Under the pieces are notes generated by a model. It did not search any database. It saw only the letters and a program-made list of their open reading frames with translations, and had not been told where the DNA came from. DNA of 64,000 nt from Auricularia sp. M13 (lineage: Eukaryota > Basidiomycota > Agaricomycetes > Auriculariales > Auriculariaceae): the NCBI GenBank assembly GCA_037042915.1, contig CM073196.1:124001-188000 (forward strand), in the 5' to 3' direction. Within the stretch, counting starts at the first letter, position 1; each line of letters starts with the position of its first letter. This document shows positions 35,290 through 45,100 of the stretch, in pieces. The position numbers and the translations under genes are program-made.

Positions 35290-36393
35290 TTACTTTGTGT
35301 CGCATACGAACTGAATACGGCGCGCGTGGCAGAATTTAGCGAGGAGCGGGAAGTTCGAGGGGGATAACTGTGCGTCACGGCTATCGATGAAGCTCAGTAT
35401 GAAGTAATGTAGGCTTCTCAGCTGCCAATGCGGCTTCTCCAATAGCTCGGCAAACGCTCGGTCGATGGCGTCAAGAGTCGGCGCTGTCGTGTCCCGGAGA
35501 ATGATAATCGGCATAACGCTGCGCAGCGGTCCCACAAGCAGCGGGATTAATGGGTGCAATGAGTCCGTGAGAAACACGTGCTGATGTGCACAGAAGTGCA
35601 GGTGCCGGAGGTTTGAGCATCGGGCAAGGACAGCACCGTAATCGAGGAAAGTCATTTCTGGGACGGGTTGAGCGATGAGTAGTGAAATCCGGTGCACGGG
35701 GAAAAGGTCAACGTCCGCTTGTAGAATTTCCTCGAGATCGCGCGTGCTGCTAAACCCAAGGAAAAGTGACATAGGGACGACGTGGCGGCGGCCACGCTGT
35801 CTGAACGGCACCGCCCAGCCGCGCGACGTGCATGGGACCTCCATGAACTCCTCGTAGTAGATGTACAGATATTCCGAGAGGGAAAAATGAATGGGCGGTA
35901 TGTTTTCGGCTGCGGCGTTACTGGGATGGAATACAACGTTGTTGACTTCCAGCACATCGAGCTCCGGGGTGTGCTGCAAGGGGTCCAGCAACACGCCGCA
36001 GCTATGAGACACCGGCCTGACTGGGTTGAGGTGGATACTGCGCAGACGAAATGGAATAACTCCAGGAGCGAGCATGCTCTCGCTGGAGTCGGCACGAAGC
36101 AGGGAGTCAAATCCCTGCAGGTCCAGTGCACGTAAAGCTGGATAGCAGAGCAGAAAGTCGTTCTTGATATCAAATGCAACAGGGTGACCGTCCAGAGGGA
36201 TGACTGAAACGCACAGGGACTTGACGGCGTGGCGCAACGTCGCGGGTCTGGCAGCAAGATCTTTGAGACTGGCTAGAACCTCTTCGGGGCCAGCCTCGAT
36301 GGGTACTGATACGGGCGGGTGGTGCGCGCGGAATCTGGGGGGCAGAGCGCGCTCAGGCGGATGGCTCACGGGACACTGGCTGGGAGCTTCCAT
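35290..36393 (-). CDS. F-box/LRR-like family protein FBX-4 (367 aa)
   Basis: Single uninterrupted frame from ATG 36393. An upstream in-frame extension to 36558 is possible but has no family similarity. After a variable N-terminus the family starts at VSVPIEAGPEEVLASLKDL, matching ITVPIRGHPDEALAVLRDL in FBX-1. Leucine-rich segments (LRALDLQGF, LRSIHLNPV, LDVLEVNNV, LRHLHFC) and the C-terminal CHARRIQFVC motif follow. Unlike FBX-1 to FBX-3 it shows no 18-nt first exon. It lies in the right arm between the AAA pseudogene and D1, with no counterpart in the left arm. Confidence 0.7.
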   Translation of the reverse strand: MEAPSQCPVSHPPERALPPRFRAHHPPVSVPIEAGPEEVLASLKDLAARPATLRHAVKSLCVSVIPLDGHPVAFDIKNDFLLCYPALRALDLQGFDSLLRADSSESMLAPGVIPFRLRSIHLNPVRPVSHSCGVLLDPLQHTPELDVLEVNNVVFHPSNAAAENIPPIHFSLSEYLYIYYEEFMEVPCTSRGWAVPFRQRGRRHVVPMSLFLGFSSTRDLEEILQADVDLFPVHRISLLIAQPVPEMTFLDYGAVLARCSNLRHLHFCAHQHVFLTDSLHPLIPLLVGPLRSVMPIIILRDTTAPTLDAIDRAFAELLEKPHWQLRSLHYFILSFIDSRDAQLSPSNFPLLAKFCHARRIQFVCDTK

Positions 36394-36889
36394 GTTCGAT
36401 GCTGTCGTACTGGGCAAAGAGCGTGTTTGCATCCGAAGCTCCGCCCAAAGAGTGCAGTGTTTCGAACGCCAACGTCTGCTATATTCATTCCCGTGCCTGG
36501 CATTAATGCCTGAAAGTGGCACATGAATTACGCGGATACCAGTGCGCTTTGGGGGCATTGGCTCCGAATTATGCTTAGCTAATTCTCAGGAATGCATACA
36601 TTCGTGCTGTTCATAGCCTTGCAGCGCTCTCTCCTGAGCGCTTATCTGACGAATCTACGGTCGTCACTATTGGTCAGCGCAAGGTCAGCGCCCGAACACC
36701 CGTTCTCTCGCCCAGTGCTGGCATCATATTCAAGTCCAAATCTTCTGCCTGTGTGGCCAGGGATTCCTTGACATGATCTCACAAGCGCGTGCTCCTGCTC
36801 TCAGTTCGACCGGCGCGCGCCCAGCGGTGCCCTTATGCGAAAGGAATCTGCCAAAAATCGCTGCACATCGTGTGATCAAAGGAAGGCAC
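36394..36889. other. Intergenic between FBX-4 and D1
   Basis: No gene recognised; it presumably contains the FBX-4 promoter. Confidence 0.4.
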
Positions 36890-37660
36890 GGACGGTGCTT
36901 CTCGTTTTCTGACGCTGCACTTCCCAGATGCGGTAGCTGCGCGCTTCGCGAGCGCCAGGAATCTGCATGAGTGTAGGCGGAGAATACATGTGAGGTACTC
37001 TAGTACTACAGGAAGCTACCATAGCATTCTGCGCCCTTCCATGCGCACCCAGCGTGAGTTTACCTTTGCGGAATACCAGTGCGGTCTGCTCAGTGGTCTG
37101 CTCATGTGACACTGGACAGTGTGAGAAACAGCGCCAGAAGTAGCGGAAACTGTCTGGCACACCAGGTCGAGCGGAAGCCGGCAACTGCGAATCAAGATTC
37201 TTATCTTCGCGCCACCATCATCGCTAGCTGCGTCGTCGACCAACGATGATTCTGTATTCTGTGAAGCCTAGAAACATTTCTAGGTGAGTGTTGGATGCTG
37301 TTGCTCTGTGAGAAGGGGTAGCTCATGCATTCGCATTACGCAGCGCACCTCACCGCGCAAATCGCACGATCATCTCACCTCGGCGAGACATGTTCGCTGC
37401 ACATGGCGCCCTCCCCGCATCTTATTCTTCTCTCCGGAGAGCTCGCACCTTGCAGAGAAATCCTTCCCGTTGGCGCCGCGGCCCGTCTCCCATCCACCAT
37501 GATCATCTCCGTCTCATTGTTCAAGTACCGGCCACCCCCGCTGCACAGGTGTCCTGGCGTCCTCCAGACGGTTTGTCCATTCCATGCAACTATCTCAAAG
37601 CATCTGCTCATGAGCTCCTGACCGTTCCTGGTATGTGCAGCCAAGGTATGCAATATAAAT
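36890..37660. repeat. Right D1 block of the inverted duplication
   Basis: Inverted partner of 1-714, including the stretch around 37530-37640. It has no convincing gene. Similarity begins near 36890 at the point that corresponds to the MITE insertion in the left copy. Confidence 0.8.
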
Positions 37661-37855
37661 TTCTGTCCCTGTGTTTCTGAGCTGACTCCCCTGGTGTAGT
37701 CGCGAGCCACATTCACAGCAACAACTTAGAAAGTGGACCGCAGCACATCCTACCTCACAACGGGAATATTTCCATTTTTATGCAATTGGTCGGCATATCT
37801 ACGGTACTCACAGCCGTTCATGTCTATTGATCACCCAATGTACCATTTGATCTTC

Positions 37856-38329
37856 TCATCTTTGTACAGTGTGCAATTTGATACAGTTTTCTCGGTGAAA
37901 TTCAACTTGAGGATCCAATGAGCTATGTACAATCAGTAACTTTTCAGAAGGACTTGATTGAGCGATGAACGGCTCATCTCCTTCCACGAGTCGTACTATC
38001 AAGTCGTGCCAAGGACTCCTTGCCACGCGTACGACATCATCCACCGTACCCGAAAGCAAGCTATGGTCAATGTCAAGCAAAACGTCGGCTGGTCCGAACT
38101 CCGCAAATGGCGCTTCGTCCCGCGCAGCAGTTGCTGCTGCTTCGGCGAGACGTTGAATATTGTTGTTATCGATTAACGCGCGGAGGTGAAGCCTGGCTAC
38201 GGTCTCGAGCGCCGGGAACACTGACAGACGCAGGCATCTCAACGACGAGCGCGTAAAGCCGCCGGGGAGGAGCTCCAGGTCGACGATGAGCAGGCGACGC
38301 GAGGGTGGAGGTACTAGATCGAGCTGCAA
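37856..38329 (-). CDS. Possible exon of an LRR/F-box-type protein
   Basis: An open minus frame of about 157 codons with LRCLRLSVFPALETVARLHL, a DVLLDIDHSLL segment and WHDLIVRLVEG. These look like leucine-rich parts of basidiomycete F-box genes. I cannot find flanking exons or a start, so this may be a gene remnant. Confidence 0.3.
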   Translation of the reverse strand: MQLDLVPPPSRRLLIVDLELLPGGFTRSSLRCLRLSVFPALETVARLHLRALIDNNNIQRLAEAAATAARDEAPFAEFGPADVLLDIDHSLLSGTVDDVVRVARSPWHDLIVRLVEGDEPFIAQSSPSEKLLIVHSSLDPQVEFHRENCIKLHTVQR

Positions 38330-38974
38330 TGGTGGAACGAGTACGACTTTCCGCTTGATTAACCCATCTCTACATGGAGCGACCTAGCCGATAGGAGATT
38401 CTTGCAGGAGAGCGCATCGGAGTCGGGGAGGGATGTGTAGCGACACTACGAGTTAGGCATGAGCCACCTTGACAGCAGTCGTGCTTTGGCGGAGCGCCTC
38501 CCTCCCGGATGCGTATAGCCGGCACTGCAAGCCTAGTGGGGCATTCCTCAGAGCACGAACGGCTGATAGTGCGTCTCCGATATGCTCGTGTGCAAATAAC
38601 AGCGTCGGAGTAACAAGAGTGTGTGAAGCGTAGGATCATGCGTTCAGAGGCTCGTTCGGCACAGGCGGCTAGCGTCCACGGTGCTTTGTCGCGAGGCTTT
38701 GCTGCAAGCCGAGCCTGCGAGGCGCTGCGACGGATAAGGCGGCTGATACACGGTAAATCGGCCAAAATAAACCGACGCCGATAAAGTAGCAGTCCCACAT
38801 CGTCCAAGATTCTACAGAGAGCCAGGAGAGCAGCTACACCCAGAAATCCACCAAATTCAATCCCGGGCTGGCTTCGGAACAGCTGAGCGTGCGTTGGGAG
38901 ACTCGATTGTGACAGTGGAAGAATCAGAGAGATGAACAGCAGCCCACATTGCGCGCTGACTTCGGCATGGCACT
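38330..38974. other. Intergenic, no gene recognised
   Basis: A minus frame of 145 codons (38370-38807) is Arg/Ser/Cys-rich with no domain and is not called. Confidence 0.4.
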
Positions 38975-39170
38975 AAGCGCAGCAATGTGCACAATGGCGA
39001 CGCCGAGGCACGAGACCGCTGCGAATGTGGCAATAAGACGGGACCTGTGGATCTGGGGTCGCGACGGGAGCCAGAGCAGCTCGGAGTCGTGCGCCTCCCG
39101 CCCTCCTACAGCACTCCCACCATCGCCTTATGAGCAGGTGGCGCTGATGAGAGGTTTCCACGGAGAGCAA
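38975..39170 (+). repeat. Repeat R, third partial copy
   Basis: Matches the first half of 27597-27995 in the same orientation, including GCAATGTGCACAATGGCGACG; the later GGGCCCACC portion is missing. Confidence 0.75.
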
Positions 39171-39690
39171 CTTTCGGCTGGGAGCGCAGGTCAGAAGGCG
39201 GGCTGATCAGACAACAAGATGACACGCCGCTTGCGGCAGCAAGTAGTCGGTGCGGCGTGGCGCTAGAAGAGTCCTACCGGTGCGCCGTCACGCAGTGCTG
39301 AAGACGAGTGGACTTGAACCATCATCCAAATCCAGGGTTAGATGACGATTCTGAGACCAGTTTTACCTGGAGAAACCTCATAGAGTCTTTAGGCATTGAG
39401 AGAAAGAGTCAGGGACACACTAGGCCTTGCCCCGAAGTAGACGAAAAGCCAAATAGTCGAGGAGCGCCGATGATACGAGTAGCCCGCGTCGAGCAATAGT
39501 GATGCGCACGCCGCAAGTGGAAGTTCATTAGAAGCGCCGTGAAGTTCCTTGCGCACCAGAACGCTCTTCTAGTCTGACGCGAGGATCTCCGTGAGGTCAG
39601 CAAGAACAGCGATAAACTGCACGCAGAGTGTCATATAAGAACCAGCTCAGGCCAGCATGCACACCCAGACTGAACCGACTGGGAGCTGCT
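39171..39690. other. SSP2 upstream region
   Basis: No gene. About 39220-39300 matches 28310-28390 directly. A TATA-like element lies at 39634. Confidence 0.45.
39634..39639 (+). promoter_or_regulatory. TATA-like element of SSP2
   Basis: TATAAG, 57 nt before the SSP2 start codon, comparable in distance to the TATA box of SSP1. Confidence 0.4.
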
Positions 39691-39855
39691 ATGCGCCTCG
39701 CCATTGTCTTCGTCCTCGCAGCCACAGTCTTGGCGGCACCACTCCCCTCACCGAGCTGGCCCGGGACGTGCGTCACGCCCAACGACGCCGTAAAGGTGCA
39801 TGCTGATGTACTGGTCGAATGCTGCGATTGCGTGTCAAGTCCAAATCGCCAGTGA
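39691..39855 (+). CDS. Small secreted cysteine peptide SSP2 (54 aa)
   Basis: Single exon, exactly the length of SSP1. The N-terminus MRLAIVFVLAATVLAAPLP is a textbook signal peptide with a likely cleavage after the small residues. The mature part has SWPGTC, an AVKV segment and CCDC near the end, matching the WPG-x-C ... AxKV ... CC-x-C order of SSP1. Apart from these positions the two peptides differ widely. It is followed by FBX-3 on the same strand after 464 bp. No known family is recognised; processing to a secreted, disulphide-linked peptide is inference. Confidence 0.7.
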   Translation: MRLAIVFVLAATVLAAPLPSPSWPGTCVTPNDAVKVHADVLVECCDCVSSPNRQ

Positions 39856-40319
39856 GAGATGGAGGAGTGGAGAGATTTTAAATGGGGGTGATATCAGTCG
39901 TGAGGTTGTATATTGCAATGGCCCGCACTCTGGGCAGCCCGCAGAGTGTGTACGGTAAAGACTGACTCGTTCGGGCGATGGGATGACGGAGGTGATGTGT
40001 TTTAAATGGAGTAATCATTCCATGCCCACTGTCTAGGCCGAGCATAGAGGGGAACAAGAACGTTGCACGAGAGCAACGGCAGCGCCGAACGAGGCTCCAG
40101 AGCCGCTGAGACAGAACTTCTGCTTCTAACTGTGGGCCCATGAACGGGCGCCCACGACAGCCAAGACAGATTAAGAAGGTCGAAGCAGACGGTAGCGCGG
40201 AGGACGAGCATTGGATGATTGCAGGGTGCTATCCGGGCATAGTCAGATGAGCGGGTGGTTGGTCGGAGTTTCGGATCCAAGTCGACTTGAATTCGAGCAG
40301 CCACCACGCCACATCGAAC
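39856..40319. other. SSP2-FBX-3 spacer
   Basis: No gene. The second half matches the region upstream of FBX-2 directly, so promoter and gene were duplicated together. Confidence 0.5.
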
Positions 40320-41439
40320 ATGACAGCCCCAGTCGTAGTTAGTCCACCCTAATAGCGCGATATAACAGTGCTAATATAGATAGTGTCCCCCCATATCGGC
40401 CACAATCTGCAATAATGCTTGGGGCGTGGTTCAAATACTCCGCAATCTCGCTGGTAGCGGTTTTGCGTTTCGCCGCGCGGTCAAATCGCTATCTGTCAGC
40501 ATTTTAGTGGGTGAACTTCGCCTTGGATTCGATATCCAGAGGGAATTCCTCGACATCTACCCGAATTTGCGCGAACTGGATTTAACCGGCTTTGACTACC
40601 TGATGGGATGCACGCCCGACGACCTCCGTCGCACCGGTGGACGCGGGAAGGAGCCTAGTTCGGAACAAGGCGTGTTCAGCCTGCGCCGCCTGACGCTCGA
40701 GGCATACAGGCTCGAGCCACATTCCATGCGAATGCTGTTCGAGCAGACACGTCGCATGCCGCATCTCTCCCATCTCCAACTCTCCAAATTCGCATTTCAG
40801 CCTGGAAAGGACCTCTACAGTTCATCGCGCCTCCCTTACACGTTGGACAGATATCTTTTCCTCGTCGACGACGATGCCGCGGAGGGCTCGAGCAGTTCTC
40901 GTGGCTGGGCCGCGCCTTTTGCCGCCTGTTTTGGCAATGCTTCTCCCAAGTCACTCACTGTCTCTTTCTGCGACAGGCGCGATTTCAAGGAGCTGAAGAA
41001 TCCAGACATCGATCTGTCCCACGTCCGCCGGCTCTCTCTCGTCTTCTCCAGATTCCCCTTGGCAGTCGATCTCAGTGACTACGGCGCGCTCGTTGGTCGT
41101 TGCTCTGGCCTCAAGGACCTATACATCTGCGTAGATCAGAGCAGACTGGTTGCCGAGCTTCTTTCCTTGCTTTCCAACCTGACGGGTCCGCTTCACACCA
41201 TTGCGGTCGTGACTTTCCCGCCCGATCCGGCAACACTGGTACTCAACGGCGTCGAGGCGGAACTTCTCAAGGCTCTCGAGCTTCCACAGACCAAGGCTCT
41301 CCGTCAATTCGACATGGCCATATTCAATATCTTCGATGCGGAATTGCCTAGCCAAAGCTTCCCGCTTGTCGCTGCGTCATGCCGCGCACGCCGTATCCAG
41401 TTTGCATGCGTGATAGACGATCCCAACCGATTTATGTAA
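40320..41439 (+). CDS. F-box/LRR-like family protein FBX-3
   Basis: Exon 1 (40320-40337, MTAPVV), a 46-nt intron (GTTAGT...GATAG) and exon 2 (40384-41439), giving 357 residues. It is closely related to FBX-2 over its whole length, with matching intron position and length. Conserved leucine-rich stretches (LRELDLTGF, LRRLTLEAY, VRRLSLVFS, LKDLYIC) and RARRIQFACVIDD end the protein. No F-box is seen. It is preceded by SSP2 and repeat R, as FBX-1 is by SSP1 and R in the left arm. Confidence 0.75.
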
Positions 41440-42165
41440 GGGAATGTCACCTATGTTATTAGATCACAACCCATGCCAAGGTATCGCTCAGATTGCTCTG
41501 CGCATCTGCCATGGTGACTCATGAATCCCCGTTATCCCGGATCGCACGCGGTCACAGACACTGCGCTTTCAAGTGCGTTGGAAATGTCTCCTGCCCTGCG
41601 CCAGCTGCATTCTCTAGATATGTCGCCCTTCGCCATACTTCAGGTTGATGCCCCCCTCACGCGCTCTATTTGTGCTGCACACAACACGAATCCGTTTCGC
41701 TGTCGGATCACAAATGCCGTGGTAGATGCCAGTATGTACAATTGGCATGGCTCCATCTCCTCATTTTCTTCGAGTTCCATTCTCAGTCTGACACGATAAG
41801 TCTCGATGAACACATCTACCCGTAACATTAGGTAGATAGTCCTTGAAGCTTGATCCCTTCTCAGGAGCTCAGCAAGTGTCGATGCCCGTATCTGGAGGTT
41901 CCAAGACTACATAGTGAGCGCAGAGGATGAGATATTCCCTCGGCTCCTGGACGCGGCGCCAGACATGGAGCGCGGGGCGCGTCGCACCCAGACAAAAAGA
42001 AAGCGTGATGATCATTAGCAGCGAACCAAAACCACAACAGAGTAAGAAACAGTAGCAAACGTCCATGTGAGATATATCGCGTAGCTCGTAGCCTCGTGTT
42101 CATGTCTCGTATCGAAACCTTGACTTCCATTCCGCACCGTCACGCACCACAGCGGGGGCGACTCT
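41440..42165. other. Intergenic between FBX-3 and chitin synthase, convergent
   Basis: No gene recognised. It should hold the 3' ends of both flanking genes. Confidence 0.45.
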
Positions 42166-45100
42166 TTACTCTCCCGCAAAAAGACGCACGATCATGTACG
42201 CCGTCGCGCCGACGAAGCGGAACGCTATCGCACCATCAGCACAAGAGGAGAGGCAGAGAAAGACAACAACGCACCCGCCAGCCCAGCGACGGAGAACAAG
42301 ACGAACGCGAGGTATCCATTAACAGTCTTATTCGCGCCCTTAGTGTTGGCGTCGCCAGTACCAGACACCACAGCCGCGGCCAGTATACCGTTCGACAGCG
42401 TCCAGAACAGCAGCACACTGCACACCGGCCGCATCAGCACCGCGAAGGAGGAAGAAAGGGGGAGCGACGCACTTGGTCCTGAAGCTGCGGTAATAATCCT
42501 CCTCGGCCGTCTTCTCGTCCACCTTCGACTCGACCTTGGGCGGGCGCGTGCCGAGCACATGGATCGCATCGTCGTACGCCGCGTTGATGTCCTTCTCGTC
42601 CGTCGGCACGACCGCCTCGACCTCATTCTTGTTCTTGCCCGTCGCCACCACGCCCAGGTCCGTCGCCGGCTTGTTGTCGCCCTTCGTACCCCACGAGATA
42701 TCGCTATCGGATGGATGTCAGCTGCTGCGCAATAGCAACACCGCCTGTCCACTCACTGGACATTCGCAAACTACACCGAGCATTAGCCGTAATCAGAGCG
42801 CAAATTCAAGAAGGACGCACAGCATAGACGTTAAGCACGTTGATATAGCTGGGCGCCATGAGCGTGTACTGGATGAAGCTCGTGAGCATATGCCACGGCT
42901 CGAACTACAGAGCAACACAAGTCAGCAAGCAGCATCACTCGAGCAGGGCAACAACAGGACACACGAAGAGCAGCGAGGCGATGAGGTACAGCCCGACGGT
43001 CGCAAGCAGCGAGATGACGATGTTGCGGAAGATGGCGTTGTCGAAGATGTCGGACACGTCGAGCGTGTTGCCCGCCTGCTCCTCCGCCTTCTGGATGTTC
43101 TCCACGCCCTTGAAGGCCAGGAAGAACGCCGCGAACTGCAGAGTATAGAGCGTCAGTACATGGTTGTGATGCGAAAGAGAAGCGCGAGTCGGAGGGTGGA
43201 CAGCAAGCGCAGCCAGTAGCGTCACGCGGGACGGCGATGACGCCGACACAGCGGCACCGCGCATGACGTCCCGTCGAGCCTGCTCATCGCCCCCGCCGTC
43301 GATCCTACTCATCGCGCCCACCATCGCGCCCGGCCCCCGCCCAAAGCACCGCCCAAGACCAAGCTCAAAGAAAGAAAAGAAAAAAAAAAAGACAAACGCA
43401 CCGTCATATAACAAGTAACGAGCGCAAAGCCAATCATCGCCGTCGTATATCCCCATTTCGAGCCCTGCGGCCGGTTGCCGAGCGAGAGCAGGAAGCAGAG
43501 CACGAGCAGGCCGAGGTAGAAGTACTCCAGGACGATGTTGGCCACCTTGATGCCCGGGATGCCGAACTGCTTGTCCTGCATCGCGTTCGCCAGGATTTTC
43601 TGCGCAGGCAAAGGCGTCAGCGTCGGAGCAGGTAAAGAGAAGGAAGGGGCGACGAAGAAAGGCGCAACGAGTTAAAGGACGGGACCGGAGGGGGTGGAGG
43701 GATGGGAAGGAGTAGAAGCTGAGCACTCACAAAAGCAATATAATAATTGCCGAGCGCAAACCACGAGAAGATGAGGTTGAAAACCTGATACACCATCTCG
43801 ACATGGATCCAGAACTTCCTGAGCGGGGTATGCGCCGAGCGGTATATGTACCCGAACTTGACGATGGAGTGGATGGCCGCGAAGAACGAGCCGTTGAGCC
43901 AGCGGCGGCGCTGGCTGATCAGCTCGGGCACCTGGTCCGGCACGTCCGTCACCGCGTACGCCGACTTGACGTAGTGCAGAATCCAGGACCCGCCGCGCTT
44001 CGACACCAGCTCCCAGCAAAGGATTCGGTCCTCCGCCAGGTACATGTTCGCCGTGAAGATGCCCGCGCCCGCACCGTGCTACACCACACACCGCCAAGAA
44101 AGGACGCATCAGCCTCCAGTCCGAAATGAAGCAGACTTCACCACCGCCTGGCGCCGGCGTACGCACCAGCTTCTCTCCAAGGAAATACTTCTGCAGCGGC
44201 CCATTGCCCGTGGCGTCATTCTGCAGCGCATGGTACCGATACGCGGAGAACGCGCCGGGCAGGACGGAGATGTACCCGAAGATGCTCTCGAGCGGCTTGT
44301 CGAGGATGTTGCTCATCTTGTACTCGAAGTTCTGCGCCGCGACGAGCGGGTTGAGCAGGTTCACCAGGTACTTGCCCTTCAGCGCGACGATCTCGCCGCA
44401 CGCGCCGCCGACGTTCGAGTTGATGTCGAACGACTTCCACAGATGGTAGATCGACGTCGGGCCTGCGAACGCGCGCGCGCAGGTTAGCACGCAGCATGGA
44501 TGGCAATGTGGTAACTTTGGGTATGCGCGGGACGCGCTGTAGAACGTCGCCGCGGTGCGACAGGCCAGTCGTGCGCCCGGCAAGAGCATCGCCACAGCTA
44601 CCCGTCGCGTCACTGACGTGACTACCTGCAGCAGCGGATCGCGCCTTCGCAGGGCACGAAAGCAGCTCGCGGCTCCATGGATGCCGGCCGAGCGTTGCGC
44701 GTCGGCACCCAGCAGAGCGCACGTTATGAGCGGTGCGGCCGCTAGCATCTCCAGCGCACCGACGCAGCGTCCAACCCCTCGCAGCAGCGCCCATCCCCTG
44801 CAGAGGCACTCGCCTCTCAAGGCGCCCGCCTCTCAAGGCGCCCGCCTCTCAAGGGGCTCCCTCATGCTCCTCCCGCCGTGCGCAAAGCGAGTCGCAGGAA
44901 GAATGATTTGAAAAAAAAGGGGAAAACCCACTCACCAGGCATAGTCCCGACGTCCAGCAACACGCACACATTGGGGTTCAGCACGGGCCCGAAGGCATTG
45001 AAGAACCAGCGGTGCGAGTTGATCTTCTTCTGGTTCTTCTCCTTGAGGCAGAAGATGACCTGCACCGGGCACACGCCGCGCTCCGCGCCCTCGATCTTCA

